Shown: positions 7,316 to 17,309, counted from the first letter of the stretch. The stretch is 64,000 nucleotides of DNA from Goleter apudmare HA4340-LM2 (GCA_019359495.1 JAHHHF010000072.1:210933-274932); one strand, 5' to 3'. Made by a program: numbers and translations. Notes: a model not told the origin generated them from the sequence alone.

Positions 7316-9637
7316 ATGTTTAATTTATCCAGGATGAATCAGTTTTGGCGTCTACCTATAGGTGACTACTGGCGGCAAAACAGACGGGGGTCGGCTTTGA
7401 TAGCAGTGGAAAATTCAATTCCCTTGCGGGTGTTGGTGCTAGCGTTGGTAATCACGGGAATTGTGGCGACGGATATTGCTGCTAAGACGACATTTAGTCT
7501 TTGGGCGATACCTTTGAGTATCATCGGTGCGACGTGGAGTTATTATCGTCGTACTGATGCCAATATTACAGTTAAGTTCTGCATCGCCATCGGTATGTTG
7601 GCAGCACTGGGTGCTTTCTTTGGGCGCTTGTTTGGAGAATTGAATGACACACGGTTGGGTTTAGCAGAGTTATTAATTCAACTGCAAATACTCCATAGCT
7701 TTGATACACCGCGTCGTAAGGACTTAGGCTATTCAATTGTCATTGGGCTGATTTTGTTAGGTGTGGCGGCGACCCTGAGTCAAACTTTAGCATTTGCGCC
7801 GGTACTGCTATTGTTTTTGGCGATCGCTCTGCCAACTTTGGTCTTAGATTACCGCTCAAGATTGGGTTTAGAGCAGATAAAACTCAAAACTCAAAAGGTA
7901 AAACCAAATAAATTAACTTCTCTTTTTACTTTTTACTTTTTACTTTTTACTTTAGTTGTAGGACTGGGTCTAGGAATTTTTGCGGTGTTACCCCGGTTCC
8001 CTGGCTATCAATTGCGGACTTTTCCTGTGAGTTCTAACATTCAGGTGAAGACTGGGTTTACAGGGCGGAGTATTATTAATCCTGGTTATGTCCGAGGTGG
8101 TAATGCCAGTAATCAAGGTAGTGGTAATGGTGATGGCCAAGGACAAAATGGCAAACCAGGCAGTTTAGATAATAATTTTTATTACGGCTTTAATAGCAAA
8201 ATTAACCAGAACCTGCGGGGAGAGATGAAACCCAAGGTTGTGATGCGGGTAAGGTCTCAGGCTGAGGGTTTTTGGCGAGTGCTGGCTTTTGACAAATACA
8301 CTGGTAAAGGATGGGAAATTTCTCGTAATGACGATGTTACCACCCTCAGGCGATCGCCTTGGTCTTACCAAATTTCTATTCCGCCACCACTAATTTCTGG
8401 TCGCTCCCAAGAGGTGGTACAAACTTATACGGTGGTGTCGGATTTGCCCAACCTGATTCCAGCACTAGCCCATCCCAAGGACATTTACTTTCCCACACCT
8501 GTAATTGCTGTTGATCGAGAAAATGGTTTGCGATCGCCTGTAGGCTTATCAGAAGACCTCACCTACACTGTCATTTCCGAAGTCCCATACCGCGATCGGA
8601 CTTTATTAGGACAAGCGGCTCAAAAATATCCCAAATCTATTAAAAATAATTATTTAGAAATACCTCCCGCAATTGCAGCTAAAGTCAAGCAACGCACTGA
8701 AGAAATTCTGGCTAACTACAATCAAGAACGGGTAGCAAAATCCCATAAAAGCCTAGATTCTCCCTACGAACAGGCGCTATATCTAGCTCAGTACCTCAAG
8801 CAAAACTATTCTATCCCTGATAACCCTTTAGATTTGCCGTACTTGGGAGAAAAAGATGATTTGGTAGAAGCTTTTTTGTTCAAGTATAAAGGTGGCTATC
8901 CAGACCATTTTTCCACAGTGCTGACGGTGATGCTGCGTTCTATTGGTATTCCAGCGCGGTTGGTTGCGGGGTTTGGAGCAGGACAGTTTAACCCATTCAC
9001 AGGGATGTATGTTGTTAGTAACACCGATGCTTACGCGATGACAGAGGTCTATTTCCCTAAATATGGTTGGTTTGCTTTTGACCCAATTCCTGGTCATCCC
9101 TTAATTCCACCCTCAATTGAGGATGTGGAAACCTTTAGTGTGTTGCGTCAGCTTTGGAAGTGGGTGGCTGGCTGGATACCTTCTCCGGTATTAGGTTGGT
9201 TTGATTACTTGTTTGGTATCATATTTAGCTGGATAGGTAGGGTGATCGCTTGGTTTTTCGCTTTATTTACTCAAGGTTGGCTAGGGATATTAACTGGCTT
9301 AATCTTGACGACGACAACAGCTTTCTTTGCTTGGCTGGGTTGGATGCAGTGGCGCGAGTGGGTGAGCCGTCACCGGCTCAAGAAATTACCGCCAATGGAA
9401 AGCCTCTATCAACAAATGCTCCAATGGGTAGCACAAAAAGGTCTAGGTAAGCATCCAGCCCAAACACCATTGGAATATGCTCAAGGCTCTTACCAACATC
9501 ATGCACCAGCTACTGCTCAAGTCATAGATGAAATCTGTCAAGCCTATGTCGGCTGGCGTTATGGAGGTCATGCGCCTGAATTGCAGCAATTGCGACAAAA
9601 ATGGCAAGCAGTAAAAAAGAATGCTAAAAATCCCTAA
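7316..9637 (+). CDS. transglutaminase-like membrane protein (TgpA/DUF3488 type), catalytically degenerate
   Basis: A membrane protein with several N-terminal helices (about residues 35-225), a large extracytoplasmic transglutaminase-like domain (about 290-610), one or two helices near 635-685 and a cytoplasmic DUF4129-like tail. Family layout and the segments SIGIPARLVAGFG and FDPIPGHP identify the fold. However, the catalytic Cys position (normally GxCExFA) reads GGYPDHFST with Pro at residue 529, and the catalytic His (normally DAHAW) reads DAYAMTEVY with Tyr at 573; only the Asp remains. It is therefore unlikely to be a working transglutaminase. The ATG at 7316 or 7334 (after CCAGG) is preferred over an upstream TTG. 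Four CTTTTTA heptamers lie inside a membrane helix. Confidence 0.85.
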   Translation: MFNLSRMNQFWRLPIGDYWRQNRRGSALIAVENSIPLRVLVLALVITGIVATDIAAKTTFSLWAIPLSIIGATWSYYRRTDANITVKFCIAIGMLAALGAFFGRLFGELNDTRLGLAELLIQLQILHSFDTPRRKDLGYSIVIGLILLGVAATLSQTLAFAPVLLLFLAIALPTLVLDYRSRLGLEQIKLKTQKVKPNKLTSLFTFYFLLFTLVVGLGLGIFAVLPRFPGYQLRTFPVSSNIQVKTGFTGRSIINPGYVRGGNASNQGSGNGDGQGQNGKPGSLDNNFYYGFNSKINQNLRGEMKPKVVMRVRSQAEGFWRVLAFDKYTGKGWEISRNDDVTTLRRSPWSYQISIPPPLISGRSQEVVQTYTVVSDLPNLIPALAHPKDIYFPTPVIAVDRENGLRSPVGLSEDLTYTVISEVPYRDRTLLGQAAQKYPKSIKNNYLEIPPAIAAKVKQRTEEILANYNQERVAKSHKSLDSPYEQALYLAQYLKQNYSIPDNPLDLPYLGEKDDLVEAFLFKYKGGYPDHFSTVLTVMLRSIGIPARLVAGFGAGQFNPFTGMYVVSNTDAYAMTEVYFPKYGWFAFDPIPGHPLIPPSIEDVETFSVLRQLWKWVAGWIPSPVLGWFDYLFGIIFSWIGRVIAWFFALFTQGWLGILTGLILTTTTAFFAWLGWMQWREWVSRHRLKKLPPMESLYQQMLQWVAQKGLGKHPAQTPLEYAQGSYQHHAPATAQVIDEICQAYVGWRYGGHAPELQQLRQKWQAVKKNAKNP
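7922..7949 (+). repeat. STRR inside a coding sequence (CTTTTTA x4)
   Basis: Four perfect tandem copies of CTTTTTA, followed by CTTTAG. They encode the segment LFTFYFLLFT of a transmembrane helix. Because 7 is not a multiple of 3, gain or loss of one unit shifts the frame. Confidence 0.9.
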
Positions 9638-9900
9638 ACAACGCTTTTCGTAATTACTGTAAAACAAACTCAAACGCAATCTCTGATAGAAACTTTAACT
9701 GCTCAATAGCTCTCATATTACGGTTTTACATGTGTCATTGGGTAGATTTTCAGGAATATTGGCTGATAAAACAGCTAAAAAAAGCATTTGCTATAAAAAG
9801 ACAAAGACTAGCGTGAATTTAAGCGTTGTAACTCCAATTTTTTAGGGATAACATGGAAATACTTACTAGCTTATTACACCAGATTTAGTGTCATTTTTTT

Positions 9901-10167
9901 ATGGAGATTCAGCTAATCAACATCGGTTTTGGTAACATCGTGTCTGCCAACCGAGTCGTTGCCATTGTTAGTCCAGAGTCTGCTCCGATTAAGCGGATCA
10001 TTACTGATGCTAGAGACAGAGGTCAATTGGTTGATGCGACTTACGGTCGCCGGACTAGGGCTGTGATCATCACTGATTCTAGCCACGTCATTCTTTCAGC
10101 GATTCAGCCGGAAACGGTAGCAAATCGCTTCGTAATTTCCCGCGAGCATCAAAACGTAGATAATTAA
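9901..10167 (+). CDS. RemA/DUF370 family DNA-binding regulator
   Basis: 88-residue protein of the DUF370 family, whose Bacillus member RemA binds DNA and activates matrix and osmoprotection genes. Seen: the family N-terminus [20 protein letters not shown] and the basic segment [20 protein letters not shown], whose Arg residues bind DNA in RemA. It lies 176 bp before gmk, a pairing that recurs in many bacteria. What it regulates in cyanobacteria is unknown to me. Confidence 0.87.
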   Translation: MEIQLINIGFGNIVSANRVVAIVSPESAPIKRIITDARDRGQLVDATYGRRTRAVIITDSSHVILSAIQPETVANRFVISREHQNVDN

Positions 10168-10343
10168 CTAGGGGTGGGTGAATAACCCTATCCCTATTTG
10201 CTACACTTCGGCAGTAACATGTGAATTAGGCGGCTTTTCTGTCACCAGTGCTACAAGTTCCTTAGTCGATCGTTACCCGGAAAACGAATACCAGGCTACA
10301 GACTAATGAATAATGTCTATTGATTAATTCACAGGTTTAGCGG

Positions 10344-10943
10344 ATGATGCAAGTTCTACCCATCCAGAGTGGTGCTACTACTAAAGAATATTTGCCTCCT
10401 GGCAGGCTGATTGTTTTAACCGGCCCTAGTGGAGTCGGTAAAGGTACTTTAATGCGATCGCTATTGCAGCGTCATCCAGAACTGTACTATTCTGTATCGG
10501 TCACAACACGTTCTCCTCGTCCAGGAGAAATTAATGGCAAAAATTATTACTTTATTAGCCGCAGCAAGTTTGAGCAATTAGTCGCCCAAGGAGAATTCTT
10601 GGAGTGGGCAGAATTTGCTGGTAATTATTACGGTACTCCCCGTGAAAGTGTACTCAGTCAAGTTAATTCTGGCAAGTTGGTAGTGCTAGAAATTGAGCTA
10701 GAGGGAGCAAGACAAATTCGCCGTTCTTTCCCTGGCGCTTTAAGTATTTTTATTTTGCCGCCTTCGTTGGATGAGTTAGAGAAACGGATACGTGGTCGCG
10801 CCCAAGACTCGGAAGAAGCGATCGCCCGGCGTCTACATCGTGCCAAAGAAGAAATTCAAGCCGCAGATGAGTTTGATATTCAAATCGTTAATGATGATTT
10901 TGAAAATGCTTTAAATGCGATCGAAGTAGCGTTATTCGGATAA
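10344..10943 (+). CDS. gmk: guanylate kinase
   Basis: Phosphorylates GMP to GDP with ATP. Seen: P-loop [17 protein letters not shown] near residue 25, the GMP-binding region [32 protein letters not shown], and the lid REQ-like segment [17 protein letters not shown]. 199 aa is typical. Two adjacent ATGs make the first residue uncertain by one. A clear intrinsic terminator follows 27 bp after the stop. Confidence 0.96.
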   Translation: MMQVLPIQSGATTKEYLPPGRLIVLTGPSGVGKGTLMRSLLQRHPELYYSVSVTTRSPRPGEINGKNYYFISRSKFEQLVAQGEFLEWAEFAGNYYGTPRESVLSQVNSGKLVVLEIELEGARQIRRSFPGALSIFILPPSLDELEKRIRGRAQDSEEAIARRLHRAKEEIQAADEFDIQIVNDDFENALNAIEVALFG

Positions 10944-10969
10944 TTTAATCTATCTAAAATCACACTATA

Positions 10970-10996
10970 GGGCACAAAGTTTCATTCTTTGTGCCC
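10970..10996 (+). terminator. intrinsic terminator of gmk
   Basis: Perfect 10-bp stem (GGGCACAAAG / CTTTGTGCCC) with a 7-base loop, followed after TTGATGATTG by a run of nine T. Confidence 0.8.
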
Positions 10997-11015
10997 TTGA
11001 TGATTGTTTTTTTTT

Positions 11016-11031
11016 GAGGACTAAAGTCCTC
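11016..11031. repeat. short palindromic repeat (GAGGACT-AGTCCTC)
   Basis: Palindrome GAGGACTAAAGTCCTC followed by ACTACAAAC. Near-identical hairpins occur at 11914-11927 and 40145-40160, each next to CACTAC or GACTAC, so this is a dispersed mini-hairpin family. Confidence 0.65.
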
Positions 11032-11051
11032 ACTACAAACTGACTAAAAGG

Positions 11052-11106
11052 AACCACAGACGAATACCGATAAACTATCGATATTTATCTGTGGTTGAAT
11101 TTTCCC
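11052..11106 (-). terminator. long hairpin downstream of psaL
   Basis: Outer stem AACCACAGA/TCTGTGGTT plus an inner, nearly perfect stem (AATACCGAT/ATCGATATT). On the minus strand it lies 42 bp after the psaL stop and is followed by CCTTTTAG. Probably the psaL terminator. Confidence 0.55.
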
Positions 11107-11147
11107 AAAATTGACTTTTGTAATCTGTCTATCGACTAACGACTAAA

Positions 11148-11666
11148 TTAACCAAATAGACCTTGAATTAGTCCCAGATTAACAGTCACAAAGTAAGCTA
11201 CTACTGCACCACCAATACCACCAATCAAGAAAGCACTGGTAAAGTTATTCCAGCCTTCTTTGGAACTAAAATCTGCTGGAGGGTTGGGTACAGTTACACT
11301 GCTCAACGCTTTGGGAGGATTGCTATTGGTATATATGGCTAAAGCGCCTGTCAGAACCACAACCAAGCCAATAGCTGCCAATAAGCCAGCTAGGTTAGCA
11401 TTTGGTGTATCCCGCAGGGGACCTAATTTAGCAAAAGGCCCAAATAGCAAGTAACCATGAGCCGCTCCAACCTCTATTCCCCGTCTCCCAGGAGCAAGAC
11501 CTTGGCGATATGCAGGCAAGTTATTAATGAACCACTTGACTACCGGAGAAGAATTAACTGGAGTTTCTAGATTCCCAATTTGGGGGTCACGCCCTGCGGG
11601 AAACACAACCTCCCGATTTCTTGGATCACTGGCGAGATTTTTTGATGCATCTACTGCTTGCGCCAT
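11148..11666 (-). CDS. psaL: photosystem I subunit XI (PsaL)
   Basis: Integral thylakoid subunit of photosystem I that forms the centre of the PSI trimer or tetramer. The 172-aa sequence is diagnostic: NSSPVVKWFINNLPAYRQGL, then RGIEVGAAHGYLLFGPFAKLGPLRDT, then hydrophobic helices at about 90-112 and 142-168. It starts at the ATG at 11666. It lies downstream of psaF-psaJ on the same strand but is separated by 380 bp, so it probably has its own promoter. Confidence 0.97.
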   Translation of the reverse strand: MAQAVDASKNLASDPRNREVVFPAGRDPQIGNLETPVNSSPVVKWFINNLPAYRQGLAPGRRGIEVGAAHGYLLFGPFAKLGPLRDTPNANLAGLLAAIGLVVVLTGALAIYTNSNPPKALSSVTVPNPPADFSSKEGWNNFTSAFLIGGIGGAVVAYFVTVNLGLIQGLFG

Positions 11667-12048
11667 ATTTTATGTTCGCCTCTAAATGTAGAATGGTAGC
11701 ATTTTTATATTAATAATAATTGCCGCTCAAGAAGCTTTTTAGCAAAGAAGTTTAGAAAAATTAATTAAGCTAATTTTAGTATGTATGAAACTTGCAAACT
11801 GTCAACAGTGTTAGAAGCTTTAAAAGCAATTTTAAAGTTGCTATGAGAGTAATGTTTTCCTTTAACTTCGTAGATGCTCAATTTGGCTTTGATAGTTTAG
11901 TTAGCTCGTAGTCAGGACTTCAGTCCTTGAATATTTCAACACTAAAGTGCTGACCACGAACTTATGAAACTAATTTGGACATCTTAATTTAGGTCATACA
12001 ACCTAAAATAGATGATCCTAGAATCCAGAAAAGTTCTGTCCTACTTAT
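11667..12048. other. upstream region of psaL with two mini-hairpins
   Basis: 382 bp without a gene; it should contain the psaL promoter. At 11911-11955 lie two adjacent hairpins (AGGACTTCAGTCCT and CACTAAAGTG) bordered by AGCTCGTAGTC and GACCACGAAC, a compound version of the mini-hairpin family. Confidence 0.45.
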
Positions 12049-12195
12049 TTATAGGGGGTGGAAAAGTAGGTCTGGGAAAAAGCGGTTAAATTCAATCAAA
12101 ATACCTGCTGTGATTGTCAACCAGATGGCAGTGATCACGGGTGCTGTTGAAAGAAATTTAACGAAGTAGGATGTTGAATCGCCTTTGTCTGCCAT
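12049..12195 (-). CDS. psaJ: photosystem I subunit IX (PsaJ)
   Basis: 48-residue single-helix thylakoid protein that binds next to PsaF in photosystem I. I translated it from the minus strand: start [20 protein letters not shown], helix [17 protein letters not shown], end [12 protein letters not shown]. The [10 protein letters not shown] ending is typical of PsaJ. It lies 39 bp downstream of the psaF stop on the same strand, forming the usual psaF-psaJ operon. Confidence 0.95.
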   Translation of the reverse strand: MADKGDSTSYFVKFLSTAPVITAIWLTITAGILIEFNRFFPDLLFHPL

Positions 12196-12234
12196 AAATT
12201 TAGTCTCCAAAAGAAGTGAATGACCGCAGTTGAA

Positions 12235-12729
12235 TTAGCGTGGGGAAACGGTGATTTCTGAATCCTTAGCTGTTAATTCACCCGACAAGAGTTCTTTGAC
12301 AGCAGCTGCGGGCCAAGCAAAGCCTGTAGCCATGATTGGTAATGCTAAAGCAATATCAATCTGGATTTCTTTTTGTTCAGAGTCAGATCCCTTTTTGATG
12401 GCTTGGAGATAGGCGCGACCTACCCAACCAATCCAACCAGCAATGTAGAGGAAGAGAATGCTGGGAATGAGAAAATCACCAGCACGATCAAGGCGACCAT
12501 CCACAATCAGGTGGGGATAACCCTCAGGCCCGCATAGTGCTTGAGAATAACGCTCAAATCGCTTTTTCCCGCCTTCGGGATCGGCGGTAGTATTTCGGGC
12601 ATTTGCTGCCAATTCCTGAAATGCAGGAGTGTCTTTACAGGGTTTTAGATCAGCCCCTAGTGCTTGTGCTGGGGGGGCAAAATTAAACCAAAGACTAACG
12701 GCTAACAGCAAAGCAAACAATCGTCGCAT
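12235..12729 (-). CDS. psaF: photosystem I subunit III (PsaF)
   Basis: Lumen-exposed photosystem I subunit. The ATG at 12729 gives a 164-aa precursor with a signal peptide ([23 protein letters not shown]) cut before [14 protein letters not shown]; the two conserved cysteines of the lumenal domain (KPCKD, ALCGPEG) and the membrane helix ([20 protein letters not shown]) are visible. The frame extends 21 codons further upstream, but those residues do not resemble PsaF. AAGGAAA stands about 8 bases before the chosen ATG. It heads the psaF-psaJ operon. Confidence 0.97.
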   Translation of the reverse strand: MRRLFALLLAVSLWFNFAPPAQALGADLKPCKDTPAFQELAANARNTTADPEGGKKRFERYSQALCGPEGYPHLIVDGRLDRAGDFLIPSILFLYIAGWIGWVGRAYLQAIKKGSDSEQKEIQIDIALALPIMATGFAWPAAAVKELLSGELTAKDSEITVSPR

Positions 12730-12976
12730 GGAGTTGTTTCCTTTTATTACAAAACAAGAAGTTTCTTGTACAAAACGAAGCGGCTTGTACAATCTTTAAT
12801 TTGCATAACTAGCATGTCATCATACTCTTGGCTGGGAACCGAGTAAAGTTTAAGTAAATAAAAGTTAAAGCTTCTCAACCAATTCCCCCATACGGTTCTA
12901 AGTTCCCAATGGTAAGTATTAAGAATTGTTTTGGTAGTGTGGTAGAGAAGGCTATATTATGCACCCACTATTTCAG

Positions 12977-13011
12977 AACTCAGAACCAATAACTCAGCAC
13001 TCAGCACTGAC
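12977..13011 (+). repeat. STRR directly before tsaD
   Basis: Five 7-mers (AACTCAG, AACCAAT, AACTCAG, CACTCAG, CACTGAC) run up to the base before CATGACA, which contains the tsaD start codon. Confidence 0.75.
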
Positions 13012-13012
13012 C

Positions 13013-14059
13013 ATGACAACCGTTTTAGCAATCGAGACTAGCTGTGATGAAACTGCCGTAGCAATTGTTAACAATCGTCAAGTTTACAGCAGTATTATTG
13101 CCTCACAAATTCCCATCCATCAACAATATGGTGGGGTAGTACCAGAGGTGGCTTCCCGCCAACATTTAGAAACACTTAATGAGGCGATCGCCCAGGCTTT
13201 AGCAAAAAGCCAACTAGACTGGGGGCAAATTGATGGCATAGCCGCCACTTGCGCCCCTGGACTTGTAGGAGCGCTGTTAGTGGGTTTAACTGCTGCCAAA
13301 ACCCTAGCGATGGTACATAAAAAGCCATTTTTGGGAATTCATCATCTCGAAGGTCACATTTACGCAACTTACTTGAGTGAACCAAGTTTAAATCCCCCTT
13401 TTCTTAGCTTACTAGTTTCAGGCGGACATACAAGCTTGATTTACGTCAAGGAGTGTGGTAATTACGAAACCCTAGGTGAAACCCGTGATGATGCAGCTGG
13501 AGAAGCCTTTGATAAAGTAGCGCGGCTGCTAAAACTGGGTTATCCTGGCGGTCCAGTCATTGATAAGTTAGCACAGCAGGGGAATCCCCAAGCCTTCACG
13601 CTGCCAGAAGGGAAAGTTTCTCTACCTGGTGGGGGATATCATCGCTACGATAATAGCTTCAGTGGGTTAAAGACTGCCGTGCTACGTTTAGTGCAGCAGT
13701 TAGAAAAAGAACACAGGGAAGTCCCAATAGCAGACGTAGCTGCCAGCTTTCAAGAAACTGTAGCGCGATCGCTGACCAAAAGAGCGATCGTCTGTGCCCT
13801 TGATTATGGTCTAGATACAATCGCCGTTGGTGGAGGTGTAGCGGCTAATAGTGGTCTGAGAAAAAATTTACAAGCAGCAGCAAGTCAACATAATCTGCGT
13901 GTCCTATTTCCCCCCCTGAAATACTGTACCGACAACGCTGCCATGATTGCCTGTGCTGCTGCTAACCATCTCTCCCTCGGCCATATATCCCCCCTCACCC
14001 TTGGCGTAGAATCTAGGCTATCGCTCACCCAGGTGATGAATTTGTATCAATGGGAATAG
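13013..14059 (+). CDS. tsaD: tRNA threonylcarbamoyladenosine (t6A) synthase subunit TsaD
   Basis: Transfers threonylcarbamoyl to A37 of ANN-decoding tRNAs; formerly called Gcp. The ATG at 13013 gives the usual N-terminus [18 protein letters not shown] (348 aa); an ATG at 12959 would add 18 residues translated from an STRR and is rejected. Seen: metal-site motif HHLEGHIYA near residue 110, [13 protein letters not shown], and [10 protein letters not shown] plus the late CTDNAAMIA metal motif. tsaC, the enzyme that makes the intermediate, lies 6 kb downstream. No Shine-Dalgarno sequence is visible in the repeat upstream. Confidence 0.96.
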   Translation: MTTVLAIETSCDETAVAIVNNRQVYSSIIASQIPIHQQYGGVVPEVASRQHLETLNEAIAQALAKSQLDWGQIDGIAATCAPGLVGALLVGLTAAKTLAMVHKKPFLGIHHLEGHIYATYLSEPSLNPPFLSLLVSGGHTSLIYVKECGNYETLGETRDDAAGEAFDKVARLLKLGYPGGPVIDKLAQQGNPQAFTLPEGKVSLPGGGYHRYDNSFSGLKTAVLRLVQQLEKEHREVPIADVAASFQETVARSLTKRAIVCALDYGLDTIAVGGGVAANSGLRKNLQAAASQHNLRVLFPPLKYCTDNAAMIACAAANHLSLGHISPLTLGVESRLSLTQVMNLYQWE

Positions 14060-14180
14060 GGGAGCCACTGCGTTGCGGAAAGAAGTTGCCGGGGAGATGT
14101 TCTTTCCGGCAAACTTCGGGAGGTTCCCCGGAGACGCTCCGCTTCGTTGTAGCAAGTGGCGTCATTGGGCATTGGACAGA

Positions 14181-14228
14181 ATAACAAACAACAAATGACA
14201 AATAACCCTTAACAACTAACAATTGACC
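14181..14228 (+). repeat. STRR overlapping the 3' end of the hydrolase gene
   Basis: Six to seven 7-mers (ATAACAA, ACAACAA, ATGACAA, ATAACCC, TTAACAA, CTAACAA, then TTGACCG). On the minus strand the last units encode the final residues and stop codon of the alpha/beta hydrolase. Confidence 0.75.
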
Positions 14229-15117
14229 GAATATTACTAGCAACTGCATCAGGTTGCTCTAACATTGCCAAGTGACCACAGTCAGGAATTTCAATTACAT
14301 TATCCCCAGAGTATTGGAACAGTCGGTGAAAGCTCGCTAAATGACGGACATACTTGGGTTCCATAACTTTATCTTGAGTACCAGCCAAAAAATAAACTGG
14401 CTGCTGTAGTTGGGATACCAACTGGGGTAAATGATTAATTTCTTCTTCAGTAGTGGAGTCTAGGAGAGTTCCTAGAGCAGCTTCTGGGTCAGCTATTACA
14501 AAATCAATGACTCGCTGACGCGCCCAATAGCGATCCAAGGGACGAACCACACTAGCTCTGGTAAACAGCAAATCAATCAGAGGTATTTGAGACAGCCAGC
14601 GAGGACGCATTTGCAAAAACCGTTGGCCTGCGGAACGAAACTGCTCAAAAGCTTCTTTGAGATAAATCCCACCACCCGCATTGATACAAATGACTCCCTT
14701 AACCAAATCAGGCATCTGAGCCGCCGCCCAGAGGCCAATTGTACCTCCCAATGAGTGACCAATTAGCCAAGCACTAGTAATATTCAATTGTTGTAAGAGA
14801 ACAACTAAATCCTGGGCATAAGCAGCTGGTGTGAAAGGAGAATCAAGAGGTGAGCTAATTGTGGGACTATAAGTAGAACTTAAGCCCACAGAAATTTGTG
14901 CCTGATTAAAATCGGTTTCTGGTTGGGACTGAGATTCACCAAAACCCCTCAAATCATAAGATAGGCACTGTAAATCTATTGACAAACGGGAAATCACAGG
15001 TTGCCAGTATCCACGGCTATTGAGCCAACCGTGGATAAAAACTAAAGCATGGGGATAGGAGGTGGGAGCCGTTAGCTCATAAGCGTGTGGAACGCCTAAG
15101 ATTTCGATGGTTGCCAT
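14209..15117 (-). CDS. alpha/beta hydrolase
   Basis: 302-aa cytosolic-type alpha/beta-fold hydrolase; substrate unknown. Seen: oxyanion region FIHGWLNSRGYWQPV near residue 27, nucleophile elbow IGHSLGGTIGLWAA near residue 120, acid-bearing segment VYFLAGTQDKVMEP near 240 and catalytic His in IPDCGHLAMLEQPDA near 278. The catalytic triad therefore looks intact. The last residues (SIVSC) and the stop codon are encoded by STRR heptamers, so this protein's C-terminus was set by a repeat. It is convergent with tsaD. Confidence 0.88.
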   Translation of the reverse strand: MATIEILGVPHAYELTAPTSYPHALVFIHGWLNSRGYWQPVISRLSIDLQCLSYDLRGFGESQSQPETDFNQAQISVGLSSTYSPTISSPLDSPFTPAAYAQDLVVLLQQLNITSAWLIGHSLGGTIGLWAAAQMPDLVKGVICINAGGGIYLKEAFEQFRSAGQRFLQMRPRWLSQIPLIDLLFTRASVVRPLDRYWARQRVIDFVIADPEAALGTLLDSTTEEEINHLPQLVSQLQQPVYFLAGTQDKVMEPKYVRHLASFHRLFQYSGDNVIEIPDCGHLAMLEQPDAVASNIRSIVSC

Positions 15118-15228
15118 ACCTAATATCGTACCCCTAACGGTGGGTACGACTAAATACAGTTAGGAGTTGGGAATGAGGCATAGAGTATAATCGCGTCTCC
15201 TAACCCTGGACTCTGGCAAATCTCACAC

Positions 15229-15948
15229 TTACTTGCCCAATAATCTCTGTCGCACCCCTTCAGCAATTTTGTGTCCCAGATACTCAGGAATCAAACTTTC
15301 ATTTGGCCCTAATAGATAGAGAATTAGCCGTGTGCGTCCTCGCCAAACCAGCAAATTGGCATTGACTACCAGCAGGTCTTCCTGCCAGATAGCGTACATC
15401 ACTTTGTAAAATAATCCCGGTTGATTATCGGCTTCAATAACTAGAGCGGGGAGATGAAAAACCGGATCGACGTAGAACTCTGTCTGTACTTGTTCTAAGC
15501 CAGTATCCAGGTTGAATTCCACTGCTAACATTTCTTCTACCTCAAATCGCCCTCCTAATGCCTCACGAATGGCACGACAGACATTATCAGCAGTTTTATC
15601 AGTTAAGGCTTTGCTGCCACGAGACACCAACAATTTAATAAAAACTAACATTGGTGGTCGGATCTGCCCATAGAGACTCAGACCGTGGATAGTTAGTCCA
15701 TAGGCAGCCAGCACACCAAAAATATCACTGAGAAGAAAAGACTGGTTGCGGTAGGCAAAATGCAGCGCACTTTTGCTACCTTCAGGTTTTAGCTCGATCA
15801 CAGCGCGTCTGGTTTTATAGAGACGGTAGGCTAGCCGTAAATTTTGCAGTTGAATCTCACTGCTCACAAATTGCTCATAAAACTGGGGAAACGCTCGATT
15901 AAAGCGCTTTAGGAGTTCCAGTGTCGAAGATTTTAGACCAGAAGCCAT
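15229..15948 (-). CDS. tandem ACT-domain protein
   Basis: 239-aa soluble protein with two ACT-like regions: SDIFGVLAAYGLTIHGLSLYG at about 93-113 and EADNQPGLFYKVMYAIWQEDL at about 170-190, the second followed by NANLLVWRGRTRLILYL. This resembles the C-terminal sensory half of the PII uridylyltransferase GlnD, but no nucleotidyltransferase or HD domain is present. ACT domains usually bind amino acids, so a nitrogen- or amino-acid-sensing role is possible, but this is inference. It is transcribed in the same direction as the hydrolase, 112 bp upstream of it. Confidence 0.7.
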   Translation of the reverse strand: MASGLKSSTLELLKRFNRAFPQFYEQFVSSEIQLQNLRLAYRLYKTRRAVIELKPEGSKSALHFAYRNQSFLLSDIFGVLAAYGLTIHGLSLYGQIRPPMLVFIKLLVSRGSKALTDKTADNVCRAIREALGGRFEVEEMLAVEFNLDTGLEQVQTEFYVDPVFHLPALVIEADNQPGLFYKVMYAIWQEDLLVVNANLLVWRGRTRLILYLLGPNESLIPEYLGHKIAEGVRQRLLGK

Positions 15949-15982
15949 CGTTGGTGGTTAGACTCGCTTGCTTTTGTCGCCT

Positions 15983-16096
15983 GGGGACTGAGAACTGAAG
16001 ACTAAAGACTGGAGACTGGGAAGTTAAGTACTGAAAAGATTTTCCGATACCTAGTCCCCTATTCCCTATTCCCTATTCCCCATTCCCTATTCCCTT
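15983..16096. repeat. two STRR arrays in one intergenic region
   Basis: Array one, 15983-16024: six 7-mers of the type RRRGACT (GGGGACT, GAGAACT, GAAGACT, AAAGACT, GGAGACT, GGGAAGT). Array two, 16056-16096: units CCCTATT (four copies) and CCCCATT. They lie between the ACT-protein start and the divergent GNAT gene; the rest of the 390-bp gap shows no gene. Confidence 0.85.
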
Positions 16097-16300
16097 ATAT
16101 ACAATTCACACTCATATCCTTCCCTTTTGGTGAATTTCTCCTAGCTTTACAACAAAATGCTAAAGTTGAAAATGATTGGTGTGAAACACACCCTCAAGGG
16201 CTATCACCATCGATAACTCCGAAAACACCCAAAAAATCTTGAGTGTCAGGAATGAAGATGGTTGAGGTTTTTGCGGAACGTGAATCACCACTTGTAATAG

Positions 16301-16882
<582 letters not shown>

Positions 16883-17180
16883 ATCTTCAAAATCAATAAA
16901 ATATCTCGACTGTAAAAGTAAATTTAATTTGCTGCGGTCTAGAGCCTTGGGCAAGAGACGAAAAAATGTCTGTAATCTAATCATGAGCTTAGTTTTATGA
17001 GCATTTGTAGTATCAGAATTAAACTAAATTTTTCTTTGTTGATGGCGAGCTAACTTAACAAAAAGTTGTTGAGTTATGTTATAGTGGTACATGTGTCGCA
17101 CAAAAATCTAATTTTTACTGGTTGTCTGGTTTGTAAGATCAGAGTTAAGTCCAAAACCAGATGGAATAGATTACTTTAAA

Positions 17181-17254
17181 CGGGATGTAGCGCAGCTTGG
17201 TAGCGCGCCTGCTTTGGGAGCAGGATGCCGCAGGTTCAAATCCTGTCATCCCGA
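17181..17254 (+). tRNA. tRNA-Pro (UGG)
   Basis: 74-nt cloverleaf: acceptor CGGGATG/CATCCCG with discriminator A, D-arm GCGCAGCTTGGTAGCGC, anticodon arm CCTGC-TTTGGGA-GCAGG with anticodon TGG, and T-arm CAGGTTCAAATCCTG. No CCA is encoded. A terminator follows 17 nt later. Confidence 0.96.
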
Positions 17255-17271
17255 TTTAATATTGCTAAACT

Positions 17272-17309
17272 AAAAAACCCCAGACCTAGTAGCAGGTTTA
17301 GGGTTTTTT
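17272..17309 (+). terminator. intrinsic terminator after tRNA-Pro
   Basis: Stem AAAACCC...CCT / AGG...GGGTTTT with an internal mismatch, closing on TTTTTT. Confidence 0.75.

Noticed and set aside
17040..17095. possible promoter for tRNA-Pro (TTAACA and TATAGT)
   Set aside because: The spacing between the two boxes is 19 bases or more and it is too far from the tRNA to be convincing.
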